Source: Nitrososphaerota archaeon (lineage in GTDB: Archaea; Thermoproteota; Nitrososphaeria; Nitrososphaerales; Nitrosopumilaceae). Taken from it: a stretch of 51,839 nt of DNA. The translations under genes were made by a program, and so were the position numbers. The stretch covers positions 1-51,839 of the forward strand of contig JAGWGU010000006.1 of NCBI GenBank assembly GCA_028867275.1, read 5' to 3'. The notes beneath the pieces are model-generated. The model saw nothing but the letters and a program-made list of their open reading frames with translations. It was not told where the DNA came from and did not search any database. Below are positions 44,342 to 51,839 of this stretch, in pieces. Positions within the stretch are counted from its first letter, which is position 1. Each line of letters begins with the position of its first letter.

Positions 44342-44718
44342 TTAAAGATTACTTGGCTCAAGAACAATCTTGTCACTTGAGACAGAAAGAACAGCGCCGC
44401 CACTTTGTTTTATTCTTGCTTTGAGCTCAGCATCAATTGTAGCCACTATTCCTCCATTTTCTTTTACATAAGAAACTAGGGCATCATCAACAGATTTTCC
44501 AGATATTGAAACTGTTTGAAAATCTTTTATAATTTGTAGTGCACGTTGGGCAGAGCTTTTTTTTTATCGTTTCCAGATATTTTTTCCAATTCTTTTACAA
44601 CCATATCTGGCACAACATATTCCAATGCACCAATTTCTGTCTCAACATTTGAGATATTTTTTATTCTCTTTGAAGCAAGAAGCATTAGAAAACTTGAATC
44701 ACAGACTACCTTAACCAC
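44342..44718 (-). CDS. PIN-domain protein, Fcf1/Utp24-like, frameshifted at an A9 run
   Basis: Two frames form one PIN protein. From the GTG at 44716-44718 the first reads MVKVVCDSSFLMLLASKRI ... VPDMVVKELEKISGNDKKK, including the first PIN aspartate, then goes out of frame and stops at 44527. The other frame continues SSAQRALQIIKDFQTVSISG ... VATIDAELKARIKQSGG and stops at 44342, with the later PIN acidic residues. The join is a run of nine A (plus-strand T, 44557-44565). The span is 377 nt, so a -1 shift or one extra A gives 125 aa, a normal length. The start overlaps the aIF2 gamma stop, the same order seen in other archaea (S6e, aIF2 gamma, PIN). Could be real slippage, a mutation or a sequence error. 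Confidence 0.75.
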
Positions 44719-45982
44719 TTGCAACACCAGCACCAATCAGTCGCCATCTTTCAGATATTCTTCGACTTATTGCCACTTTGCTGTTCTCAAATATACATAC
44801 AGGCCGTTTGAATTGCAATTCCACAGTCTTACCCCTCACACTTGTCACCTTGGACAAAAGTGGTGCAGTTCCAAGGCTCAATCTCAGGGATTCACCTGTC
44901 TGTATTGCAGAGACCTTGATCTCTTCTCCTGAGCCGACTGCAGTGTCAAACAGACTTACCTCAATTTTTGCATTGTAAGAATTTTCTGGCAGAGTATCCG
45001 GTTTTCCTATCACAGAACCAATCAGCGAATCGCTTCGGGTCATGGTAGGATCAAGTTTTGTTGCGAGTGCTATCAGTCCTCCAGCCTTTACCTCTTTTAC
45101 TATGCCTGCACCAGTTCCAAGGGATGCAATTTCTGTAAAGATTGACTCGTATTTGCCAGTTTTTTCATTTGGTAGACCAGGCTTTATCTCAATTTCATCT
45201 CCTACCTTGAATGTTCCCTGAATGATACTACCTCCAATAACACCACCTTTGATGTCTTTTATCTTGGTTCCAGGCTTGTTAATGTCAAATGATCTTAAAA
45301 CATGCATAACAGTATCTTTTTTATCATCACGCTCAGGAGTTGGTATCGAACTTTCAATTGCACCTATTAGTGCATCAATGTTTAGTTTTGACTGCGCAGA
45401 GATTGGAATTATTGGGGCTTTGGCAGCACTTGTTCCCTTGACAAACTTTACAATGTCTGCATAGTTTTCCATGGCTTGCTCATATGATATCAAATCGACT
45501 TTATTTTGAACTATAACAACTTGCTTTATCCCAAGTGTCTGTAATGCAAGCAAGTGTTCCTTTGTCTGTGGTTGTGGAACTTTTTCATTGGCTGCAACTA
45601 GAAGCATTGCGCCATCTATCAGGGCAGACCCTGACAGCATGTTTGCCATCAGGCTTTCGTGTCCAGGACTGTCTACAAAACTTACAACACGAGATAACTC
45701 GCTTTCCTTTCCACAATTGTTGCACGTTGGTGTTACAGAATAACCTAGTGGAACTTCACAGCTCTTACATTTGTAAAATGCAGCATCAGCATATCCAACT
45801 TTAATCGTAATTCCTCGTTTAAGTTCTTCACTGTGTGCGCTGGTCCAGACACCAGTTAAGGCTTGGATTAGAGTAGTCTTTCCATGATCAACATGACCTG
45901 CAGTTCCAATGTTTACACAAGGTTGATAACCATATTTTTTTACATACCAGTCCGGAAGAGTTTCTTTCCAGTGCACGTACAA
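44711..45982 (-). CDS. Translation initiation factor aIF2 subunit gamma
   Basis: 423 aa GTPase that delivers initiator tRNA. G1 GHVDHGKTT near residue 29, G3 VDSPGHESL, G4 QNKVDLI and a zinc knuckle CKSCEVPLGYSVTPTCNNCG between them are diagnostic for gamma rather than EF-Tu. TTG at 45982 is used; a GTG two codons later is possible. Located 25 bp after S6e and overlapping the PIN gene. Confidence 0.97.
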   Translation of the reverse strand: MYVHWKETLPDWYVKKYGYQPCVNIGTAGHVDHGKTTLIQALTGVWTSAHSEELKRGITIKVGYADAAFYKCKSCEVPLGYSVTPTCNNCGKESELSRVVSFVDSPGHESLMANMLSGSALIDGAMLLVAANEKVPQPQTKEHLLALQTLGIKQVVIVQNKVDLISYEQAMENYADIVKFVKGTSAAKAPIIPISAQSKLNIDALIGAIESSIPTPERDDKKDTVMHVLRSFDINKPGTKIKDIKGGVIGGSIIQGTFKVGDEIEIKPGLPNEKTGKYESIFTEIASLGTGAGIVKEVKAGGLIALATKLDPTMTRSDSLIGSVIGKPDTLPENSYNAKIEVSLFDTAVGSGEEIKVSAIQTGESLRLSLGTAPLLSKVTSVRGKTVELQFKRPVCIFENSKVAISRRISERWRLIGAGVASG

Positions 45983-46007
45983 AACTTAAAAAAGCGGATA
46001 TGTTAAC

Positions 46008-46409
46008 CTATGCCTTTTTCTCGGCAGATTCTTTTTCTTGTCCTTCAGCTGGTTTTTCTTCTACCTTGAGCTCTCCATCAAAAGAGCAGTTCAGTTGATA
46101 GACTTCTTCTGTTATGGTATTGCCTCTTACAAGTTTACGAATTCGTTGTCCGTTTTCAGCATCTCGCAATCCAACACCTTTTGATAACAAAATATATTTT
46201 CGTGCACCGCCGTGGATGTCTTCTCTTAGTGGAACTCCTGACTTGTCACTGCCACCAGTTATCTTTAGCTTGCCTGCTTCGCCTATCAATGCAGCATCAA
46301 GTTCAGTGCCTACTGTCAAGCCCAAGAATGGTCCAGCTTCTTTTTCTTTTACCTCTTTGGTAATGGTTCTTCCTTTCTTGTCAGATATGTTTAGCTTGAA
46401 CGTGGCCAA
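46008..46409 (-). CDS. rps6e: Small ribosomal subunit protein S6e
   Basis: 133 aa: MATFKLNISDKKGRTITKEV, KITGGSDKSGVPLREDIHGG and GARKYILLSKGVG are the S6e core. The C-terminus is a short acidic and basic tail rich in Glu and Lys. TTG start. Heads the S6e, aIF2 gamma, PIN operon; TATA-like TTAATTAATAG lies about 25 nt upstream. Confidence 0.96.
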   Translation of the reverse strand: MATFKLNISDKKGRTITKEVKEKEAGPFLGLTVGTELDAALIGEAGKLKITGGSDKSGVPLREDIHGGARKYILLSKGVGLRDAENGQRIRKLVRGNTITEEVYQLNCSFDGELKVEEKPAEGQEKESAEKKA

Positions 46410-46488
46410 GTAGTAAAAAAAATCTCTGAACTATTAATTAACCTTTGGCACCCTAATCTTTTAAAAATGCAAAAACGTTGCTATACCA

Positions 46489-46611
46489 TTGAACGAATCC
46501 ATCAAATGTCCACGTTGTGACAAGATAATGGTTTCAATGCAAGCCTGTCACATGGTATGCACAAACTGCGGCGCACACTTGGACTGCTCGGACAAGGGAT
46601 CGTTTTGGTAA
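46489..46611 (+). CDS. 40-aa zinc-ribbon microprotein
   Basis: MNESIKCPRCDKIMVSMQAC with CPRC and, 17 residues on, CTNCG, then HLDCSDKGSFW. Four cysteines form a ribbon and two more flank them. TTG start at 46489 with TTTTAAAAAT about 25 nt upstream, fitting a leaderless mRNA. Its TAA abuts the convergent stop at 46612. Function unknown; a similar short protein seems widespread in thaumarchaea as far as I recall. Confidence 0.7.
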   Translation: MNESIKCPRCDKIMVSMQACHMVCTNCGAHLDCSDKGSFW

Positions 46612-46785
46612 CTAAAAACCAGGTTTGTCAAACTGAAAGTTTTCTGCCATGTCCCCAACCTTTTGCCTCATGATATCAAGATAGTCATCATATTTTGCCT
46701 CAAATCCACAGTGGGGACACTTGACAGTTGTTACTTCATCATCAAGCACTGCAACTTTGTCACATTCAGGACATTTTGCATCCAT
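46612..46785 (-). CDS. 57-aa zinc-ribbon protein
   Basis: MDAKCPECDKVAVLDDEVTT then VKCPHCGFEAKYDDYLDIM: two CxxC pairs of a zinc ribbon, then an amphipathic helix. ATG at 46783-46785 with TATA-like CATTATATAG about 25 nt upstream. Convergent stop-to-stop with the other zinc microprotein. Could be a LysW-like or transcription-related ribbon, but this cannot be settled from sequence. Confidence 0.75.
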   Translation of the reverse strand: MDAKCPECDKVAVLDDEVTTVKCPHCGFEAKYDDYLDIMRQKVGDMAENFQFDKPGF

Positions 46786-46792
46786 GAATCAA

Positions 46793-46837
46793 TTTGTTAA
46801 CTAAACTATATAATGTTCGCTTGGTTTGTTAATTAAA
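46793..46837 (-). promoter_or_regulatory. TATA box flanked by direct repeats
   Basis: TTTGTTAACTAAA (46793-46805) and TTTGTTAATTAAA (46825-46837) match at 12 of 13 positions and lie 32 bp apart, on either side of the TATA box of the 46785 gene. They could bind a regulator that blocks or recruits TBP. Confidence 0.4.
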
Positions 46838-47055
46838 TTTACGAATGAAAATACCGGCTTTGTCTTGTTTACGTCTGGATTCTTAAATGATATTATCATC
46901 ACTGTCTAACTTTTCAATATACAGTACAGGATAATAAATTTTAGGTGACGTTTGATGATGAACGGCCGATGGAATCCATGAAAACAGTACTAGTGCACCA
47001 ACTGCATTTTTATCAAATGATATAAAGTTATGAAAAATTATTATTTTGGTTTTGT

Positions 47056-47352
47056 TTATTGCATTGGTTTTGCCCAACCACGTTCAACAAGTATTTTCGA
47101 TGTATCCGGTTTTACACATGCTGGATGTCCATTTTCAGCTTTAATTACTAAGATAAAATAATTAGGTTGACATTGAATATCATGCGTTTTAATACCTGAT
47201 CTATATTGTTCTAGTGGCAACGGCAGTCCCATTATCCAACCTTTTCCGATTCCTCCAAATTGTTCTAACGAAGGTTTTCCAATTTGCCCAAATGCTGATG
47301 CATTAGATCCAATTGCTAGGATAAATATAATTACAACATGAATGATCTTCAT
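47056..47352 (-). CDS. Small secreted protein with thaumarchaeal CVKP...RGWA motif
   Basis: 98 aa. Signal peptide MKIIHVVIIFILAIGSNASA. The mature part ends with THDIQCQPNYFILVIKAENG and HPACVKPDTSKILVERGWA. This C-terminal module, with a conserved cysteine pair (Cys in IQC and AC), recurs in many thaumarchaeal secreted proteins in my experience; its role is unknown. TATA-like TTTAAATTGG about 25 nt before the ATG. A GTACAGTA motif sits between the two. Confidence 0.82.
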   Translation of the reverse strand: MKIIHVVIIFILAIGSNASAFGQIGKPSLEQFGGIGKGWIMGLPLPLEQYRSGIKTHDIQCQPNYFILVIKAENGHPACVKPDTSKILVERGWAKPMQ

Positions 47353-47502
47353 CTTTTATACGTACAGTATACCAATTTAAAAAAATTATGTATGTTTTTG
47401 ACGATAATCTCAAATCGGACATTTACAATTTTTCATCAATAAATCCATCTATTGAATCCAACAAATCTTTCTCTATGTTCGGTCTAAAAATAAAAAGGAA
47501 GG

Positions 47503-48393
47503 TTAAGGCCAGAGTTGTGTTCCTGCTGGCACATGTGTACCTGATTCATACCACTGTACAGTTCCTGCTGCAAATGTGTTGTCTATGAGTTTAGAATGTG
47601 CATTGGCTTGTGTGTATGTGGAGAGTCCAACTGGATATGCATTGTTATTCACATATGTAATCCAAGAACCAGTTTGTTGGTTATTGTTATCATCTGTTGT
47701 TGCAGTTGTTTGAGTATTGTAGGAATTGATTCCTTGATATGTTAGATCATACTCTTTTGCAAACCATGTAGAAGTAAGAGGATCTCCGCTCTCAACACCA
47801 AACTGGAAAAATTTAATCGGTGTATTGCTTACTGTTTTTGTCCCAGTTGCAAAATCATTAGAATTATCTCCAGTTTGTCTAGGTGCTACGTTGTATGGAT
47901 AACTAACTATTCCACCATTGTTTTGATGGTTTTCATAGTAGAAATCAATATTATTTCTAGCTGAATCCCAGAAGAATGTGTGATACACAAAACTTATGTC
48001 AGTAGATCCAGTCCCAAAGTGACCTATATCGGTTACTTGGCTGTTTAAACAATTGAACTTACATACGTTGGTGTACCATATTTCTGGTGTTCCATACACC
48101 TCATTATTTGTTGCAAGTTGAACACCATCTTGATCTATCCAACCAGTAGGATCGGTAGAACTAGTGCTCTGGAATCCTGCCGTTGAAAACACTTGTGCCA
48201 AGGCTTGATTTCTTGGACCCGTTGTTCCACTAAAATCACTTTTCATAGTATATTGATTATGGATAGTGATCGTCGATGTGGTAGGATATCCTGCAGTATA
48301 TGGATTTGTTGACGCAAATGCAGCCTGATCTAGCAGTCCAAAAGATAGAATCATCATAACAGATAATGTGAAAAGAGATTTTCTGGTTGTCAT
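47503..48393 (-). CDS. Secreted protein of unknown family
   Basis: 296 aa. Signal peptide ending LLDQAAFAST. The mature protein is rich in Asn, Thr, Tyr and Gln, predicted beta-rich, with one cysteine pair (VCKFNCLNSQ), suggesting a disulfide and stable extracellular life. Many NxS/T sequons are possible glycan sites. No catalytic motif is recognised. It follows the 48396 gene after 2 nt, so the two form an operon. Confidence 0.75.
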   Translation of the reverse strand: MTTRKSLFTLSVMMILSFGLLDQAAFASTNPYTAGYPTTSTITIHNQYTMKSDFSGTTGPRNQALAQVFSTAGFQSTSSTDPTGWIDQDGVQLATNNEVYGTPEIWYTNVCKFNCLNSQVTDIGHFGTGSTDISFVYHTFFWDSARNNIDFYYENHQNNGGIVSYPYNVAPRQTGDNSNDFATGTKTVSNTPIKFFQFGVESGDPLTSTWFAKEYDLTYQGINSYNTQTTATTDDNNNQQTGSWITYVNNNAYPVGLSTYTQANAHSKLIDNTFAAGTVQWYESGTHVPAGTQLWP

Positions 48394-48395
48394 TT

Positions 48396-49049
48396 TTATC
48401 CCATCACATGTATTGTTATTCTACCATTTTCCCATGCTACAGTACCAGAATTTCCATCACTGTCTGTGACTTGGATTGGCACGGTAATGGATAAGCTATT
48501 TCCAATCAATTCGTTCGGTGCATCTTTTGGTATAGAGATGTGCATCATAATGTCTTGTTCATTATTTGGGGAAATTTTGTTTGGATTTACATCAGAATAT
48601 GAAACAAGACTGTTTAGATTGATGCTGCCTGCTATCAATGTACCAGTTTCCATTGCATTCATTCGTTGTTCTGGGGTTGTAGAAGAAGCTACCATTGGGG
48701 GATAATAAATTCCAACAGGTGGAACCAGTTTTGCAACTACAAAAGGATATGAATTTGTACCTGCTATGTATTTTATATGAACACTAACATCAGCAGAGTT
48801 ACCTCTGTTTACAGTTATTTCATTTACAGGAATTTCAACTTTAACTGCTGATCCTTTCCCACTGGCAATGACACTATCAGGTGTTTGCAATAGTTTCATT
48901 GATATGCCAGATTGAAAAATCATTTTTTCAGTTGATGCAATGCCTTGTGCAGTGGGTAGTTTTTCTACAGAAGAGAACGATACGACTGCAATTACCGCTA
49001 TTGTTGCAGCTATTCCGTACAGAAGTTTTTTGTCGTTGAATCTAGTCAT
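48396..49049 (-). CDS. Membrane-anchored or secreted protein of unknown family
   Basis: 217 aa from the ATG at 49049 (MTRFNDKKLLYGIAATIAVI), an uncleaved anchor or signal. The rest is beta-rich with VKVEIPVNEITVNRGNSADV and LIGNSLSITVPIQVTDSDGN, Ig-like in feel. No cysteine. The longer frame starts on a TTG at 49061 lying within a palindrome. First gene of a two-gene operon with the secreted protein at 47503. Confidence 0.75.
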   Translation of the reverse strand: MTRFNDKKLLYGIAATIAVIAVVSFSSVEKLPTAQGIASTEKMIFQSGISMKLLQTPDSVIASGKGSAVKVEIPVNEITVNRGNSADVSVHIKYIAGTNSYPFVVAKLVPPVGIYYPPMVASSTTPEQRMNAMETGTLIAGSINLNSLVSYSDVNPNKISPNNEQDIMMHISIPKDAPNELIGNSLSITVPIQVTDSDGNSGTVAWENGRITIHVMG

Positions 49050-49117
49050 TGTACTGTACAATACAAATCAAGTAGATAAGCCGCACTTACCACTGTGGTA
49101 CGTACTGCTGCGGTACG
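49048..49117 (-). promoter_or_regulatory. Palindrome and direct repeats around the 49049 promoter
   Basis: ATTGTAC-T-GTACAAT (49048-49062) is a perfect 7-bp dyad overlapping the start codon. CTGTGGTACG (49093-49102) and CTGCGGTACG (49108-49117) are direct repeats with one mismatch, 15 bp apart, next to a TTTAAAAATA box at about 49121-49130 on the minus strand. Probable operator sites. Confidence 0.5.
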
Positions 49118-49153
49118 CAATATTTTTAAATCAACAAAAAAGTTCTCGTTAAA

Positions 49154-49426
49154 TTAGATTACAATCTTCTGAAGAGTCTTGTATTTTCTTTCATATAGTT
49201 TGCTTCCTGTATCACTTAATCTTATCAATTCAGATCCATCAATGTCAATTTCTTTTCTTATCAGATCCATCATTTCTAACCAGTCAAGGTATAGAACGCA
49301 TTTAGCGTAGCTCATATTAGCTTTCATAGATAGACGAGTTTTGTTTATTCCACCATCATAATATAGTAACATAAGAAGCCGTTTAACAATATCCCAGTCT
49401 ATTCTTTTGAGTTCTTTTTTCTTCAT
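49154..49426 (-). CDS. Small winged-helix DNA-binding protein
   Basis: 90 aa. Archaeal one-domain winged helix: WDIVKRLLMLLYYDGGINKTRLSMKANMSYAKCVLYLDWLEM, then DLIRKEIDIDGSELIRLSDTGSKLYER, the wing. The ATG at 49426 has GGAG 6 nt upstream and is preferred over the ATG at 49438. Adjacent to the 49049 operon, so a candidate regulator of it; target unproven. Confidence 0.78.
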   Translation of the reverse strand: MKKKELKRIDWDIVKRLLMLLYYDGGINKTRLSMKANMSYAKCVLYLDWLEMMDLIRKEIDIDGSELIRLSDTGSKLYERKYKTLQKIVI

Positions 49427-49438
49427 AAATAACTCCAT

Positions 49439-50011
49439 TTGTTATGTACCGTATAATGTCCCGGACACATACCATTTAAGGTTGACGAACAATATTTACC
49501 ATACAATATCAGCGATTCATAGGAACAAGTTTTCATTGATTTTTACCTGTAATTTATTGGCCATATCGTGCCATCTTGAGTCATATGTAATCAGATAATA
49601 TTTTTGGTTAAATCCAGATTGAATCAAAACTTAATAATCACCTTTTGAACCGTACACCAATTTATCAGAACTTGAATAGATACATGTCATTTTAGCGTTC
49701 ATCATATAATAAGAGAGGCCAGACGGGTTAGAGAGACGGGATGGTATGAGATATCACCAAGGTACAATTTATGGATGTTGATTATTTTCTTTCAAGTCAT
49801 CGTCATTTCAATTCCAAAAATAGTTGACAGGTTTTGGTGAAATTCAAATTTCACCTACCAATTTATTAACAAGATAAACGTAAGAAATTGGTTTTTGATT
49901 TACAAAAGATCAACGGTATATTTCTTTTTAGCATCAACTCCAACCTCTAATCAAATGATATCTCTAGTTTTAAAACAGGAAATGATCAAACAAGAGAATT
50001 AGGAGAAAAAC
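49439..50011. other. AT-rich intergenic gap
   Basis: 573 bp without a recognised gene. Features: GTACCGTATAA at 49446-49456, a TATA-like ATATAATAAG near 49707-49716, followed by a locally GC-rich stretch with two AGACGGG heptamers (about 49720-49740) that could start a small RNA, and an AGGAG before the gene at 50012. Nothing further supported. Confidence 0.4.
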
Positions 50012-50623
50012 ATGGACACAAATTCAAGATCGCATATAGTGATTCCTGACTCGAATGTATGCCTTGCATATTCGGTAAACCACAAGTACAGAACACCTAA
50101 CAAAAAGACGGTTCATGTACGAACTCCATACAGTGAGGCAGTCGAATACTATCTTGCTTCCGAGATACTAAAGAGATCCATCTATGTAATAAGAGCAGTA
50201 GATCTTGAGACACAAAGAATGATGTATCAGGTACTCAAAAGTGCGATACGCAAGGCAGGACTGCTAGTGCGAACCACAAAGCGCCTAATGGCACCATCAT
50301 TTTCAAGATTTCACAATCTGTACGATACCTTATCGCCAAGCTATTACGAATTGATCCCTGACGTTTGCATGTTTTATATTGACATATGGAAGGATCCATC
50401 AAAAGACACCAAAATGAAGACTTGGGAGTCCATCAAGAAAAAGCAGATAAGAGATGGGCCTCCAACTGGCAACGACCTGGTAATACTTGCAACTGCTGCA
50501 AAATTAGCAGAGCAATATGATGTAGAGATTCTTACCTTTGATCATGATTTTATTGTCTTTTCAGATGAGATCAAGAAAGTCTTCAATGTTAGTATAGTCA
50601 ATGCTGGAGCGATACCGCATTAA
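50012..50623 (+). CDS. PIN-like domain protein
   Basis: 203 aa. VIPDSNVCLAYSV at the N-terminus supplies the first metal Asp. GNDLVILATAAKLAEQYDVEILTFDHDFIVF has the second and third acidic positions of the PIN fold (D-x-x-I-x-A, T-x-D-x-D-F), and NVSIVNAGAI closes it. The middle (helical, about 90 residues) is larger than in VapC toxins. No antitoxin gene lies adjacent. AGGAG 6 nt before the ATG is a strong Shine-Dalgarno. Ribonuclease activity is likely, biological role unknown. Confidence 0.75.
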   Translation: MDTNSRSHIVIPDSNVCLAYSVNHKYRTPNKKTVHVRTPYSEAVEYYLASEILKRSIYVIRAVDLETQRMMYQVLKSAIRKAGLLVRTTKRLMAPSFSRFHNLYDTLSPSYYELIPDVCMFYIDIWKDPSKDTKMKTWESIKKKQIRDGPPTGNDLVILATAAKLAEQYDVEILTFDHDFIVFSDEIKKVFNVSIVNAGAIPH

Positions 50624-50883
50624 GATCATTTCATGGTTAACGATGCACATTGAATGGGTTTTGATATTTTACAAGTGTGGCGTGAATAATTCTGTACGTA
50701 GATGGAAAAAAGATGACATCAGATTGATAGAAAACAGGATGGAAAGGATACAAGTTAAATTCTAAAACTAGAAAAAAAGAATTCAAATGAAGATTAATAA
50801 TATAATAAATCAAAATAAGATTCTGATCGAAACCAAAAGATTACAATGAATTCAAATGTTAAAACTTTAGAAAAGTACAATCT

Positions 50884-50901
50884 AAAAACTATATGGTTTT
50901 C
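50884..50901. repeat. 18-bp inverted repeat, left copy
   Basis: AAAAACTATATGGTTTTC is the exact reverse complement of 51125-51142. The 16-bp core is itself a near palindrome (14 of 16). Confidence 0.6.
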
Positions 50902-51124
50902 AAGGAACAGAAAACTAGACAGAAAGTCTAGATGTTGAAACTACAAATAAAACAAAATAAAAAAATAATAATACGTATAATATGGCGGAAAGTAACATTT
51001 TGGACAGAAACAAGGAAATTTTTACGCATGATTCATTCGTGAATATCAGATTTCCTTACTCGTTTTGTGTCTTTCTTTGTGTAGTCGGTTCCAAAACTTG
51101 GTGCAGTCTGTATTACATCAACAA

Positions 51125-51166
51125 GAAAACCATATAGTTTTTGATACCAAAACCCTATAGTTTTTT
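51125..51166. repeat. 18-bp inverted repeat, right copy, plus a close direct copy
   Basis: 51125-51142 is the exact reverse complement of 50884-50901. AAAACCCTATAGTTTTTT at 51149-51166 is a near-identical direct copy, so three related sites occur within 283 bp. Confidence 0.6.
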
Positions 51167-51215
51167 CAGAAGTTTTGTATCAATACAGTTGTACAATGAG
51201 AACAGCAAAATGACC

Positions 51216-51839
51216 TCATGGCTGGTAGCTGCTAAAAAAGTCCCTGACTATCTTGTCTGTTATGCCGTACTTGCCACCAATCTTTTGAACTAAATCATAT
51301 TCTATCAATTTGGTTAGGAATTTGGGAAGACTTGTCATCTTAAGTGCGGTCTCCTCTGCAATATCAGATACAGTCTTTTGGCCTGTACCAAGGCAGACAA
51401 GTATCTTCCAGTATGCTGTGCCCTTGTAATCAGAACCCAGGTCTTCTGTTACAATATAGTTGACATAGATATACAGTGCACCAGTGGTACTTGTAAGCAA
51501 TTCTTTGTAGGTATCTGATAATGATACATCTTTTTTGTATGCATGTGATAACATTACTAGATAAAATGGATGCCCCCCTACAAGATCAAATGCTAATTGC
51601 GCATCCTGTTTGCTTGCAGCAGGCTGCGATTTTAGAAATAGATCTTCTGCATAGTTTCTTGCCAATTCCTTTATCTCAAGTATGACAAAATGACCAAAGA
51701 GCGGGCTGCCACCCTCTGCAAGAATGTTTCTTAGGTAATGTATTCTTGAGCCGCTTACTATGAACGAGACATTCTTTCTGCGTTCAAGTATTGCCCTGAT
51801 GACATCAAGTATGTTTTTGAGATCATTGAACTTTTTGTA
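51216..51839 (-). CDS. Archaeal AAA/STAND-type ATPase, C-terminal part
   Basis: Reading frame open to the window edge, so the N-terminus with the P-loop is missing. Visible: VSFIVSGSRIHYLRNIL, a sensor-1 strand of the archaeal ATPase family, PLFGHFVILEIKEL, FDLVGGHPFYLVMLSHAY (the glycine-His-Pro motif after the ATPase core) and a C-terminal winged helix (VSDIAEETALKMTSLPKFLTKLI, VQKIGGKYGITDKIVRDFF). The family is common in archaea; roles range from signalling to mobile-element functions. Confidence 0.85.
   Translation of the reverse strand, partial: YKKFNDLKNILDVIRAILERRKNVSFIVSGSRIHYLRNILAEGGSPLFGHFVILEIKELARNYAEDLFLKSQPAASKQDAQLAFDLVGGHPFYLVMLSHAYKKDVSLSDTYKELLTSTTGALYIYVNYIVTEDLGSDYKGTAYWKILVCLGTGQKTVSDIAEETALKMTSLPKFLTKLIEYDLVQKIGGKYGITDKIVRDFFSSYQP

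Larger units (their letters stand above)
50624..51215. other. AT-rich gap with repeated near-palindromes
   Basis: 592 bp, no gene found. Contains a 6-bp hairpin CTAGAC-AGAAA-GTCTAG (about 50916-50932), a TATA-like CGTATAATATG near 50974, and the three related near-palindromes listed separately. The purine-rich plus strand of 50690-50960 is unusual. Confidence 0.4.

Noticed and set aside
46883-47077. 64-aa minus-strand frame downstream of the CVKP-motif protein
   Set aside because: It overlaps the preceding gene out of frame, has no ribosome-binding site and no recognisable composition or motif.
49700-49760. Small RNA after the TATA-like element in the 49439-50011 gap
   Set aside because: Only a promoter-like box and local GC enrichment are seen; no foldable conserved structure or family could be recognised.

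Overview
The window is archaeal and fits an AT-rich ammonia-oxidising thaumarchaeon (Nitrososphaerota, probably Nitrosopumilales/Nitrosotalea-like). Evidence: TATA boxes about 25-30 nt upstream of apparently leaderless start codons, many TTG starts, archaeal information-processing genes (aIF2 alpha and gamma, Nop10, S6e, LSm, RPA, RadB-like and Lhr-like proteins), a bacterial-type MetK, anaerobic-type cobalamin genes, and a small secreted protein ending in a CVKP...RGWA-type motif that I know from thaumarchaea. The species cannot be named from sequence alone.

Layout. 1-9416 is a surface-polysaccharide region: a coiled-coil protein with a 42-bp tandem repeat, GDP-mannose dehydratase, an NDP-sugar epimerase, two GT4 glycosyltransferases, a Wzm/Wzt-type ABC exporter whose ATPase ends in a DUF4214-like domain, and a phosphoglucose/phosphomannose isomerase. 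10016-15867 holds two large secreted proteins, one a metzincin-like protease interrupted by a LamG domain. 15915-19601 is a regulatory patch: an Lrp-type RAM domain, a class III cyclase homologue, a winged-helix/DUF1724 regulator, a MEDS sensor, a GIY-YIG-like protein and a PEBP protein. At 19948-21401 a tRNA-Gln is followed by HicBA and RelE-type toxin-antitoxin pairs. A DrrAB-like exporter, a GH5-like enzyme with a CFI-box tail and a second HicBA pair follow (21436-25093).

25234-32983 is core housekeeping: RPA, an Lhr-like helicase, a RadB-like ATPase, LSm, MetK, an SDR and a J-protein. 33023-39808 is the cobalamin block (cbiD, cbiG, a double-domain cbiX, cbiC, cbiA, cobO) with a geranylgeranyl-reductase-family gene inside it. 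39881-46785 holds aIF2 alpha, Nop10, an Stt3 oligosaccharyltransferase fused to a cyclophilin, a metallo-beta-lactamase-fold hydrolase, a frameshifted PIN gene, aIF2 gamma, S6e and two zinc-ribbon microproteins. 47056-51839 is accessory: three secreted proteins, a winged-helix regulator, a PIN-like protein and a truncated ATPase, with long gene-poor AT-rich gaps.

The sugar, export and N-glycosylation genes plausibly build and attach surface glycans, onto secreted proteins such as those at 10016-15867. The main surprises are the Stt3-cyclophilin fusion, two genes with no canonical start codon (gmd and the Lhr-like helicase), two apparent frameshifts (coiled-coil gene, PIN gene) and several unexplained operator-like repeats.
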